From assembly GCA_024362935.1 (NCBI GenBank), contig JANCRA010000010.1, positions 11,524,501-11,588,500 on the forward strand: DNA of 64,000 nucleotides, written 5' to 3'. This DNA comes from Setophaga petechia. Its lineage: Eukaryota; Chordata; Aves; Passeriformes; Parulidae. Each line of letters begins with the position of its first letter. Position 1 is the stretch's first letter. The notes beneath the pieces are model-generated. The model ran no database searches. It saw only the letters and a list, made by a program, of their open reading frames with translations, and was not told the DNA's origin. Positions 50,384 to 62,300 of the stretch are shown piece by piece. The translations under genes were made by a program, and so were the position numbers.

Positions 50384-53198
50384 GCAGGTACCGTTCAGGT
50401 GATCTGAACCGATTTATTCCCAGCAGGGAAGGAGGAATTTTGAGGTTTTGAAACTACTAAATACTACAAATCCAACGATGACATTGGCCCATATGGGATA
50501 AAGTCTAACAGTCCTTCTGAGAGACATTTTAACTATTTTTCTCCCTTCATCCTTGTGGCACCTTGTTTCTGTTACTGAGAAGGCTGGGTCAGGGCACTCT
50601 GAGGTCTCACTAGATCCAAGCATAGGCCAGTTCTTGCTGGGATGTTCTGCTAGGCAGGGTGGTGGGAGCTTTCTTAGCTTGTTCCAGTCTGCAAGTAGTG
50701 CAAAAGGAGGCTCTCAGTGCAGGGACACAGGCTGCTGACCTACAAGCTGCTTCTGTAGATGTAGGCAGCTGTGGCAGTGTTATGTTCCCCTGTGTACATC
50801 CTTGAGCCCCTGCTGCTCCAAAAATCCCACTCCAGCACAACCTGCAGTCATCTCCACTCAGACTGCAACAGACACAGCCTGGCCTTTCTGCAGAAGCTTC
50901 ATTTTCCTTCTCATTGGATTGCTCTTAATTTAAAACAAAAATAAAATGGACCTCAACAAGGTGCTATGAAATAGGAGAAACTTGGTACCTACCAGGGAGA
51001 TATTTTAAGCAGTCTGCAAAGCTTCAAAAACTGTGTTTGGGAGCATGATTGACCATTGGAGACCTGAAGATGCTTTGATCAGTTTTCAAAGCCTTTGGGT
51101 AGTTTATGATTCTGGGAAGATTTGACAGTTTGAGCTCTGTGTACTGCCAACTCAGAGGCCTAGATGTGGGATTGGATTAATATTGATCCTATCTCAGCAA
51201 ATACCAGGCATATTTTTTTTCTTTAAACTGTTACAGATTCATGAAAAAAATCAAAGCAGCTGGAAATGAAAGACCCTATGGGCCATCTTTTCCAATGTGC
51301 CTTCACCTGACTTAATCTGGTTCAAAGCTCAGTGAAGTCAGTAAAAAGAATCCCACCATTTAAGTAGAAAATTGATGTGGCTCCGTTAACAAACAAATGC
51401 CTATGGACAAATCCCAGTCTGAGTCAATTATGTGCATTAATTGTATGAGAAGAATAGAACCTAAAGATAGACATACCAAGCCCATTTCTTTTACAGTTCA
51501 CATATGCAGATCATTTCTCTTGCATATAAAAACTAACTGAAATGGCAAAGTGCTCATTCACAGAAGGAGGATGCACAAGTTTTTACAATGACAGATGCCA
51601 GCAGAAGGAAAATGTATTTCTAAAATGCATTTCAGTAGCTCTTTAGGCAGCCTGACAAGGGCCTTAGGAGTTTCTCTTTTTGCATTTCTCTAAATATACT
51701 GGCTAGTATAGGAAAGGCTTCCAGAACAGTTATATAATATAAACAGGACTGTATCACAAATAAAATAAACATAATTTAATAACTGTGAAAACTAGGCCCT
51801 CTTTGCATATTTACAAAAGATCGTGAACTCTAATTGCCAATACTTACATAACTCAGGAGTATGCATCCCTCTGGTGAGCAAATGCAAATATGTAAAAACT
51901 TTAATAACCCTTCATTCAGCAGTAAGATTATAATAAAGTGCAAATTGTAAACCCTTATAACTCAATGTCAGGATTCCATTAGTTACTGTCTGAATCCAAA
52001 CTTACCCCTGAATTTCTCCAGTTCCAATTTCAATCACTACCAAGCACATATGTGGGTATGTCCATATTCACAGAAGGGAAAATTCACAGCAACCCATGGC
52101 AGCAACACACCACCACCTCCAAAACAGCCCCTTCACTGACACACACATTCAATATCTCCTAAATCTGCAATCCCCACTGAACTCTCATATTGAAAATGTT
52201 CATCCCTTTGGCAGGGATCAGTCCCAGGCATGTATAGAAACCCTGATTGAAAAGGAAAGAGTTTTTCTGAGCTTCCTATATAGAAGCAAGTCCAGATGTT
52301 TGCAGGTTTGTGGAGTATTCAAATCTCCCCACCGTGCACAGACCTCAGGCACTGAAATTCCTGCATCCACTGGCTGATCCTGTTCCCACACTGCTGACAA
52401 ACTCCCCCAGAGGTTGATCAATGTTTCCTGTCCTAACTTTGTAATGAATCTCTTACAATTCCTTTATGATCTAGACAGCAGGCACTGTAAGGAAGAGAGA
52501 GGGCTCAGTTTTGGCACCAGCAGTGGGTCCTACAGCCTCCTCCCCCTGTGCTGCCCTGCAGCTGGCCCTGTGTGCCCCTCTGTAGCACCTTTAAGGAATC
52601 CCCAAGACAGACATTCAGTTATCCCTGCCCACAAGTTTCCCATGCACCCAGCAACCCAAAGCAAGCTTGGCCCTGGTGATTCCACATTGCCCATCTGTCC
52701 CGACAGCAAACACCCTTCCCTTTCCTGCTCCAGTGGGGATGGGATTTAAATGTACCTTTTCCACGCTGGGAACGGCAAGGGCCTGTGAGAGGGCATGGAG
52801 AGGGAAGCAGAGCTCTGACACAGCACACAGAGCTCCTGGTGACAGTGAGGTGCCAGGGCTATAAATAGCCTTGCACTGGGCTCCTAGCTGGGATAAGGAG
52901 CTGCTCTAATGTCAGGCACAGGGGCACATTAGGACACAGCCAACAGGCACCGTTCTCCTCACCCCTGTCCATGTGCTGCCTGCCAGGCACTGTGCTGGGG
53001 AGCATCAGACTCTCCCTTGGGGTGGGGCAGCTGCAGCTGGTGTTGGTGACCACTGCAGGAATTATGTCCCCCAGAGACCTTGCACAGAACCAGGCATATC
53101 TCTGGATGGCAGCTGTTCCTGGGTGGCTGGAACAGTTCCAGCACAGGAGCACCCACCTACCTCTGAGGTGTGGGTACCCAACCACAGCAGATGCTGTT
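50384..53198. other. Non-coding DNA between the truncated provirus and the solo LTR
   Basis: No gene recognised. A GC-richer block at about 52.5-53.2 kb has several overlapping reading frames (the longest 155 codons, 52859-53326, minus, running into the solo LTR) with no recognisable domain. Confidence 0.5.
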
Positions 53199-53204
53199 GC
53201 TTGC
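53199..53204. repeat. Target-site duplication, left copy
   Basis: GCTTGC, identical to 53566-53571. Confidence 0.88.
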
Positions 53205-53565
53205 TGTCGAGGTGCAGGGAAACTCGGGACGCTCCATATGAGAATCAGCAAGCTTTGTTTATTGATTAAGAGCATCAGATATTTATGCACAATAAGTAAT
53301 AAGCTCATGCATAATCTGTAAACCAAGCAGTCTATTGGTTAACTATAGATATCAGTTCTTCTCATACCTGCGGAGTTACATCTCCTTTTTCTTATGTCTC
53401 TTTCTCAATTACAGCATCTTGCTATCAGGGTACAGCTAAGCTTCAAGGGCACCGTGTCCTTGCAGGTGTAGGGACTAGGTCAGCTGGTTTTGGTACTTTT
53501 CCAGTCCTTGGTCAGCTAACCAGAGCATATCAACGTGACCTCAGTCATGCAGCCATTCCTCAACA
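53205..53565 (-). mobile_element. Solo LTR, 361 bp, with 6-bp target-site duplication
   Basis: GCTTGC occurs at 53199-53204 and again at 53566-53571, exactly flanking a 361-bp segment. Its ends are a near-perfect inverted repeat (TGTTGAGG at one end, TGTCGAGG read inward from the other). On the minus strand it has a CCAAT box (53334-53338), a TATA-like CATAAATAT (53279-53287) and AATAAA (53258-53263), in the order of a compact LTR. A 6-bp duplication and an LTR of this length fit alpha- or betaretrovirus-like elements. No internal retroviral sequence remains, so it arose by recombination between LTRs. Orientation matches KBTBD12. Confidence 0.9.
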
Positions 53566-53571
53566 GCTTGC
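53566..53571. repeat. Target-site duplication, right copy
   Basis: GCTTGC, identical to 53199-53204. Confidence 0.88.
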
Positions 53572-55944
53572 TGACCCTATCCAAGTCATTCCCTGAACCA
53601 AGGCCACTGTCTCCATGGCTGACAGAAATTTTCCCCAACTGATCCTCCTGCTCTTCTGCAAGAAGATGTACACCAAAGAAGGATTGCTGGCCAAATTGCA
53701 TTGTTATCTGTATATTTTATGGCTATCTTCTTGTTTGTGCTGGTGTGGATCAGAGACAGATCAACTAAATTGGTCCAGATTGGTGGGGCTGCACTGATGT
53801 GCATCTTGTACTCTGAAAATTAAATAGGAACAGGGAGGGCCATAATACACTATTTTTATTTCCATATGTTTGAGCAAAGATGGAAAAAAGATTAAGCAGA
53901 ATTTAGGGTTATAAAATTGATTAATGTTGAGCCAATACTTTTAGTTGAGAAAGACATTAAGGGGCTTTCAGAATGTTCTTTTTTAAATAGCATGAATTTA
54001 TTTCTTCACCATGCTAATTGGTTGATTGATTGTAATAACTTCTGAGAAAATTGAAAATGAAATGTAGGTTCCTTATCTAGATTTTTATTCAGATGATTTT
54101 ATTACACAATTTTTCTAAAAACCATAGAGGAAGTTTGCAGAAACGTTCAGCTGCTAAGAGAAGTTTTTTGGGTTTAGAGGGAAAATTAAAGTACATAATT
54201 TTAAAAGCATATTTCATAGCATTTGTGAACAAAACTAGGGAAAAAACCCCAATGATTAAAGTCTATTCTTGTCAGAGAATTTGATTGACCAGATTACAAA
54301 GATATATATTGCCTAAACATCCAGATTTTTCTTATTAAAAATTCAGATTTATCTTAGAAATAAAAATACCCAGTCTGATACCACAGCTCTCACAGAAGCC
54401 AAGATAGAACAGTGTGCTGATGAAATGCCACAGCTGTGATAAAAATGGACCATATCCTGTAGATTGCCCTGTTCTCCTCTAACTTGGAACAATTTATAGC
54501 ATGGTGCTGGTTAACAATGGAGCATTTATGTAGTTAATTTTATTTATATGAAACCAGTCCACTACCTAAATAATAAAAATGTTTCTTTATGGATGCATTT
54601 ATTCTGATAATTTCTATAATGAGCCTGTTTCACAAACACACTAACACTTTTAAGGAAAATTTCTCTTTATTGCCCATGAAATTATGAGCATTTCTCCTGC
54701 ACTTCACTGAATTAACTGGGACACCCCATCACGCAGTGGGGCAACCCCTGGGCAGCTCTCAGCAGCACTTCATGATGTCATAAATTGAGTGTGTGCTCCC
54801 CATATTTTTGCTGGAATTAAAAGCTTTTTCTGCTGTTATCCAAGCCTGTTTTCACCTTCTTCATGTAATTAAGTAATAATCTTTTCATTCTGATATCATT
54901 ATCTGTTGTCATGGTGATTTTTATTATAAAAATGAATGGCTGAGATGTGGGCGAAGACAAGTTTTTCCTGAACTTTGTTAAGTTAATACCAAGGGAAGAG
55001 TATCTGTGATAATTCAATAAATGTGTGATCTTTTAGCACAGTGTATTTTAAAACAACGAGAGAGACTAGGCATCAGAGACAGAAAAGGCACATTTAATGC
55101 AAATTTATCTGTCTTTAGGAAATATGTGTTGAATTTAATGTTTCAGAACAGTGTCTGCATAACACCAGTCATACACTACATGCTGGTGCTGCACGAGCAA
55201 AGACATTCCTTTCTAAATCTCAACTCTTAGTGATTCACTAATTGGAAAAATAGCCTTTTTTTTTTAGGAGAAAGTCTAACCAGTTTCCCAGTGTGTCTTT
55301 ATCACAGTCCAGAGTTTGAGAACAGCTACACAAGGTTTACACTTCACCTGAAAGCAGGACTCCTGTTCTGGTGGGTGAGTGCACACAAAGTGTCCATGGG
55401 TGAAGCTTTGCTCTGGTTTGCCATGAGCAGGACCATGAGTCACAGTCAGTTCTAGCTGAGCTTCAGAGGAGACCTACATCAGCTCAGTTAAACTCTGGCA
55501 GGCATCAGGACATGGTTTTTCTTTTTTGCCTCTGTAACATCACAAGTGAGGTTCTGAGCTGAACTCATCTCCTCTGTCACTCTTGCCACGGTTCAGAGCA
55601 GAACCTCATTCTCCACAGGAAAATACACAGTTGTGTAGCTAAATGGTGGCACATCATCATGGCTTGGGAGAGGAGACCCCCATGCTTGGTGACTCCATGC
55701 CCATGGGTGGCTCCCCAGCATGGACACTGCTCCTCTCATCTCCCATCCCAGCAGTTTCTTGGGGCTCCTCAGCCTCTTTTCCTGGAGAGTGAGGCAGCCT
55801 CTGGTACCTCACGTTTGCTTCACTTCCCACGAGAGTGGTTCTGGTGTGTTTGTTCCTCCATGTGGCATCAGCTGAGTGTGGAGGAGCCTCCAGGCACCGG
55901 CCAATGGCAGCGGCACCGTTCATGGCACAGCTGCTCCCAGCATG
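53572..55944. other. Non-coding DNA, no recognised gene
   Basis: AT-rich sequence without recognisable exons or repeats. Confidence 0.5.
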
Positions 55945-56342
55945 TCCTGCCTGGGCAGCTGTGGCACCTCCTGCCTGTGCAGCTTTGGCATCTCCTGCCT
56001 GGGCAGCTTTGGCATCTCCTGCATGGGCAGCTTTGGCACCTCCTGCATGGGCAGCTTTCACATCTCCTGCATGGGCAGCTTTGGCATCTCCTGCATGGGC
56101 AGCTTTGGCACATCCTGCCTGGGCATCTTTGGCACCTCCTGCCTGGGCAGCTGTGGCATCTCCTGCCTGGGCAGCTTTGGCACCTCCTGCCCGGGCAGCT
56201 TTGGCACATCCTGCATGGGCAGCTTTGGCACATCCTGCCTAGGCATCTTTGGCACCTCCTGCCTGGGCAGCTTTGGCATCTCCTGCATGAGCAGCTGTGG
56301 CACCTCCTGCCTGGGCAGCTTTGTCACCTCCTGCATGGGCAG
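55945..56342. repeat. 24-bp minisatellite, about 16.6 copies
   Basis: The unit TCCTGC(C/A)TGGGCAGCTTTGGCA(T/C)C starts every 24 bases from 55945 to 56329 (17 starts, the last partial), with a few substitutions and no length change. Because 24 is a multiple of three and the unit contains few stops, reading frames run through it in several frames on both strands: 55659-56351 plus (230 codons), 55876-56457 plus (193 codons, an eight-residue Ser-Cys-Gly-Phe-rich repeat) and others. None has a convincing coding context. A 120-bp (five-unit) higher-order duplication is visible. Confidence 0.95.
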
Positions 56343-59300
56343 AGAGCCTGAGTGCCTTCAGCCCTCAGGGTGGGTCTGGACCACATTGCAAGGGTTGCTC
56401 TACAAACCATTTGTTGTCAGAACCAGCAATGATGTTTTGGTTATCATATCTGTATAAACAGTGTCAGTTTGGGTACATAGGGAGAAAAAAACCCAGAAAT
56501 ACAGAGATTTCAAGTTTGATTGTATTATATATTCTATTATGACAGTCCAGATACAATACTGATTTGGGTTTTGTTCCTTGGAGTTGGTGTTGACTTTTAG
56601 AGCAGGCCAAGGGCAATCTGGAGCTTGTCTGTGACCACAAGTCTGGGAGGCAGCACCCTGCAGCCCCTCTGAATTGAAATCTCTTTCTGGCTCTGTCAGC
56701 TGATTCCCAGGTTGCCTGACAGATAATGTGGCATGCCAGCAACCCGCTGCTTTTCCATTTAAATTAATGATAAAGTTGTGGTTAAATTAACACTCCAGCA
56801 GAGGTAATAAGGACCAACTCAGCAGCTGCCATGATGTATGCAAATTGCAGTTTCACACATTAGGAGCTAGATGTTGCTTAATTTGTAGGTCTCTCTGTCT
56901 TTTAAATGAAAGAGCCTCCATCAAGTTCAGGCAATCTTAAAACAAAAGCCAAAAGAAACTCCCCAAAGTCAACCACTCACCAGTGCTTCTAACTACAGAT
57001 TTTAGAATTTTTTTACAGATTCTAACTACAGTTTTTCTTCTGGGGTTTCCCTCCTGAGCCCCAATAAACAGTTATTACTGAGTTACACTGCACTGCTGGG
57101 TGCTTTTAGGCAAAATATCTGCTGATTTCCAAAGAACAGACAGCCTGATTAAGGAGGTACTGCCGTCCCTTTGGTATAAACAGAAACCTCATTTAATTTG
57201 CAGTGGTGCCACAATTCTGAGGCTCAATATCCATCAGGGCTTTTTCCTCTGGAAATGAAACTGTAACAGAGCAAAAGAAGAGCTGTGATAGCTGCCAGCT
57301 AATCAGACAGCAGGAACAGGCTGATAGGAGAGTCCTTTTTCTCCTTTTACATCAGTAGAGATGGGAATGGAGATGCAAGGAAGCATGTAACTGGATGGGG
57401 TTCTGGGAAAGGTTGGTCTCTATAGTTTTAATGCTCCTTAATCTCTCTAAGAAAATTATGTAACTGTGTTAGAGTAAAAAGATTTCCAAATTGACACCAA
57501 AATGCATCCTCAGAACAGCAGAACTTGGGGTTATTATGACCATGGAAAAGACTAATGTCCATCCAGGTGTACTCTGTGAGAAGGAGCAAAATATTAAAGC
57601 ATTCTGAATCAAATTTTAGCTGGCTCAGAAATGTGCAGTTGCTGTATATATGGCTATCAATATACTTGAAGCTCAGACGATCTTTTCCAGGTTTTCAGAA
57701 AGGCAAAGATTTAATTCTAAAACAAATCCCATCCACATGATTTAGGGATTTGTCTATCTTTTTTGTTCTTCTGACTTATGTGATCAGTTCTCAAAAGCTG
57801 TTGCTACAGGTCTTTGAATACCTTTGGGGGAGATTCTTCTTCCTCTGCTCTTGTCACCAACCCCTCCATGCTCTCTTCCTGATCCTGGATATCATCTTAG
57901 CCTTCACCTCAGTTAGAGATATCTTAATGACTCCTGGCATCCCATTAGCAAAGAAATAACAGGAACTTGCCCTGTCTAGTCATTATTTGGCTGCAAGTGT
58001 TGAAACAAACTAACTCTCACAGAAAAATGCAAGATAAAACTGCGATGAATTTGTGGGCAATAAACACTCAGGCTATAACCAAACCAGGGGGGTCTGAGAG
58101 TGATTCCCATCTCCCAGGAGTGAATGCACAGTCAGGCTGGTTTTCAGCTCCCTGCTGCAGCCAGAGCTCCCCATTGCTCTCACTTCTCAAGGAAAGGAAA
58201 TCTGAGCAGCCAGGTGGGATGGGAGCTGCAGCCTGCCCTGAGCTGAGCTCTTGGAGACAGGGATTGAGGGAGAATCCCCAGGTGCCTCCATTCTGCTCTT
58301 CAGATGCAGTCTTGCCAAACTTGAGTGGTTTACTGTTCAGAACACCAAAGAAGACTGCAATTCTCTCTGGTCTGACTCAGTATAAGGCCCTGACACTCTC
58401 TTTGGTCTTTGTCTCTCATTGCTGAACCAGGATAATGTTGATTTCCCAGCAGTCTGAGAGATTAATTAGCATTCACTAAGCTGCAGGGCCCACTTGCCAA
58501 TTGTGCAAATGCATGTTTGTGTATTCCAATAAATTCTGCATTTGCTGCAGCCCCCACAACTTGGGACACAATGGAACCACAAAAGAAATTTTAAAATTAT
58601 TTAAAAAGTATTGTTCTTCTGACAAGCAGAGGCAATAACTCCGAGAGACACGGAATACTCCCATCATGGGCTTGAGGCATTTGTCCCTGCAGTGGTTTGA
58701 AGATGATGTTGGTTCATACACATCCAGTCTTGAGTGCTGAGCTGGAGGAGGTTCCTCTCTCCCATTCCTATGGCATCCCAAAGGTGACTGGGATGCCACA
58801 TGGTGAAACTCTGTACCAGAGACACACAGACAGCCTGGACTGTCTGTCTCTGGGTGTCAGAGTGACTGGGAGACAGATGGTCCCAGCAGGAGTGTGAAGG
58901 AAGAACCATCAGCAGGGCCTTACCCTCAGAGCCCTCAGTAAACGGTGCACATCCTGACAGGCTGGCACCAGATCCCTCCTTCACCCCATGATCTGAGTCA
59001 CAGGCTGCAGCTTTGTGAGTTCTCCTCTGCAGGTTCTCATTAATTAGGAGGTAAAAACTTGAAAAGATCTGCAATGTCACCATCCTTTTAATTGCCCACC
59101 TACCTTTGCCCATAAACATGCAGCTGATTTTGCTCAAACCTTGCAGCTGACCATAGTGGTTTATCCTAGAGCAGCATAGAAAATAAACAGGAATTGGTAT
59201 CCTTCAAAAAAAATTTCTTCTATTTCTGCTCAGGAAAAAAAAAAAAGGATGAAGAAATGTAGCATCTTCCAAGCTACATCCCATGTGGCAATCTTCCAAA

Positions 59301-62300
59301 CCTCTTTCCATATGTTCCTAAGTGTTGAAAGCCCAAATGTTCCCTATCTTGCTGCCAAATTCTCTGCATCAATCCAAATGCCTCTTACAATACAGTTGGA
59401 TATTGTCTAGTGAAAAAAATCCCCTCAGATAGATTGATAATTAAAAATATATTTGATCATCAGAGAGATATGAGTGGCCAAGGGGTGCTGTGCTGAATGG
59501 ATCATTCATGCTCACATATTTCAAAGCAGAAGGATATCTTTCTGATCTTAATGGAGTTGCCCCAGAAATCCTTAATTGTTACAGAACATATTGCTGAAGA
59601 GATTTGAAACTGGGCACAGAGGAGGAGGCAGATGAGCCGGAGCAGAGCTCTGCACTGCCAGGTGCAGCCTGGGGAACGTGGCTGGCTGGCTGCAGAGGGA
59701 GCTTTGGGCTCCAGCAGACATCCCTGCATTGCTCTCAGCCCTGTCTCATTTCAGACAGCCCTACAGAACTAAAGCATAGGAATTTATCCTTGTTCTAAAC
59801 CACAGCATAGCTGCTGCTGTAATCCCATCCCTGCAAGTGCTGGGGTACTTGGCAGAGGTCTTGGAAAGGGGTGAGGCTGCATGTGTTGGTCAGTGCCTCT
59901 TGTACACATTTTGTAGCATGGGAGGGAAAGAGAGACTCTCCAGCTTAGGAGCTGAATGCTGCAGCCTCCCATCTCCTGTCCTCTTCCTCAAACCTCCCAA
60001 GGTCTAGCACTGATGAGGCTTCATGTAGATATCTCCATCCAGGAGCTCCCTTCCTCTTGTGTCTGAAAGTGTAGCATCTCCAAACCTCAGTTTCCATTTA
60101 AAAACTTACTGTAGCTCCAGAGGAGGTTCAGTAATGCACCTGAAAAAGTCAATAAGTGAAAATAAACACGTGCTGGTGTCAGAGCATAGTACTGTGGGCT
60201 GGAAGGTTCCCATCTGCATGAGTTCAGGAGTCCCCTCCAATGGGTCTGCAGCAGGAATGTGAATTGGTGTTATCAGTCCCCAGCAGCTGCAGATGCCACT
60301 GCCTCCCCAGCACAAACAAACCCACAGATACCTGTGCTACAGGAGAGTCAGACTGTAACCAAGATAAATGGATAACTTGTGTTGGAGGAAACAGGATGAG
60401 GCGTGGGGAGTGAACTCTCAGATACTGTAACTTTTGATGTTATTAACAGTACATGCTACTAATTTTACAATAAGATCAGATGACAGATGTTGATGGCCTT
60501 GGGGATTGAAGACACATCTCTAAAGCATACAAAGCTCTGGTAACCATCCCTTCATGTCCTGAGATTGTCCAAGTAGCATTGCCATCTTACACAGGAGATA
60601 CTTTGGGATGATTTGTCCCATTTTTCACTGCAATGCTTCTCATTTGACTTCTCCTTTACGTGTACCCCTGGATCAATTACCACATGCATTAATTCAGCTT
60701 AGGAGAAAAACCAGTGAGTGCATTTTCATGGGCTAGAAGGTACAAAGTAATTGTAGCAGACACTGTAAAAATTAAATAACTGAGAAGGAACAATTATGAA
60801 CCAGATGCAAACAGTGATGAGTACTTAGTACAGAACAGGTCACCTGTGATTTCATGGTATTGGGGCACAACACTGAGCACAGCTGGGCCTTAGTTCTGTT
60901 GATCACCTGGTGCCACCACAGAAAAAGAGCCCTCCCAGGAGCTGGCAGTGCATTTGGGATAAGGTTTCTGCAAGACATTAAGGTCCTGCCTAACGCCTAT
61001 ACCAGGGTGGCAGAGTATCTGCTACAGTTCTTTTGTTGTTCCAGAGCACAATGCTTTATTTTTTTCTGCATGTGTATTTCACTCTAGGGATATTTTTTAT
61101 TTTCTCTGGTACTATTTCCACTTTGCATCAGTGTGAGCAGGAGCAGGATCAGGCCTCCATTAAATAAATAATGCAGCTGTTTTGCTGAACCAGCTTCCTG
61201 ACTGGAAATGAATCCAGTCAGCTGTGGATCACAAACCCCAGTAATGGAGATTTCAAAGATTTCATACATTAATTTTTCTTCTTAATATTTGAAGAGTTAC
61301 TTTTCTTACAAAATCTGTTAGGCAGATGTTAGGAAGTAATTACTGTACATGAATCAGAAGGAGAATGCACATCTTATATTGAACATGAGTGGACTGAGTA
61401 AAGAAACTGATTATAGATGAAAAAAAACTAAAATAGATCTGACTGAAATATGCCTCAATTTGCCTCAGGATTATAAGGAGGAAGGAGCACAGGGCAAGCT
61501 CCTCTCATGAGCCATGTGTTCATTGTCTTTCCAAAACAAGCAGCCACTGTTTTTTTTTTTTTATCCAGAACCATTGAGAGAAATTTGCCCTGGCTGGGCA
61601 GGGAGAGTTGCCATCAATACCTGACATCTAATTGCTTTCCAGGCAATTGCATCAGAGTCCAGAGTGCTGGACAGAGCTCAAACATCACAAAACTGAAATA
61701 CTCCCAAGTGTCCCAAAGAATCCTTAGATCATGGAGCACATAGATATGGCTGATAGGACTGATCATATCAGTTAAACTCTTGTCTCCATGTACAGATTTA
61801 TTGTAATTTTTATGTATAAATACAATCAATCTTCAAATGATGGTGTCAGGAGTAATAACACCAGAGCAATAGGATAGAAAGCAAAACTGTAGGGAAAATG
61901 TTGCCCTGAATAATGCAATTGTCCAGGCTGTGATTTTGCCCAGGCCACAATATGCCATATATTTACAAACCTGGGCAATCTTCAGTGGCTGAAAAAGTTG
62001 CTGCTTCCACTGTACACAGTGCTCTGATGGATAGACTTTGAGATGAGGTGGGAGTTAGTAGTGGTATAATTGGGTAAGCAAAATCAGGAGCATTAAGAAT
62101 GGGTTCTGCCCTCAGCTTGCCTCCAGTATTGAGCCCTGCTTTTCTCCACACTGGTTTCTCCTATGTAAAATACAGAAATCATTCTTCCTTTTTGAAGTAC
62201 TTCAAAATCTCAGATTCAGAGTACTGCATTAGAGTTAAATAAAATATCTCAGCAACTGATAATAAAAATACTGTGTGGCTTTTCCCATCACTAGCAGTTA

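Noticed and set aside
52859..53326. A 155-codon minus-strand reading frame
   Set aside because: It starts inside the solo LTR and runs into GC-richer non-coding DNA, with no domain.
55945..56342. CRISPR array
   Set aside because: Units are directly adjacent without unique spacers, and the DNA is vertebrate.
55659..56457. A protein-coding gene across the minisatellite
   Set aside because: The open frames come from a stop-poor 24-bp unit, exist on both strands and lack a recognisable domain, signal or splice context.
58664..59137. A 157-codon minus-strand reading frame
   Set aside because: No recognisable domain; open by chance.
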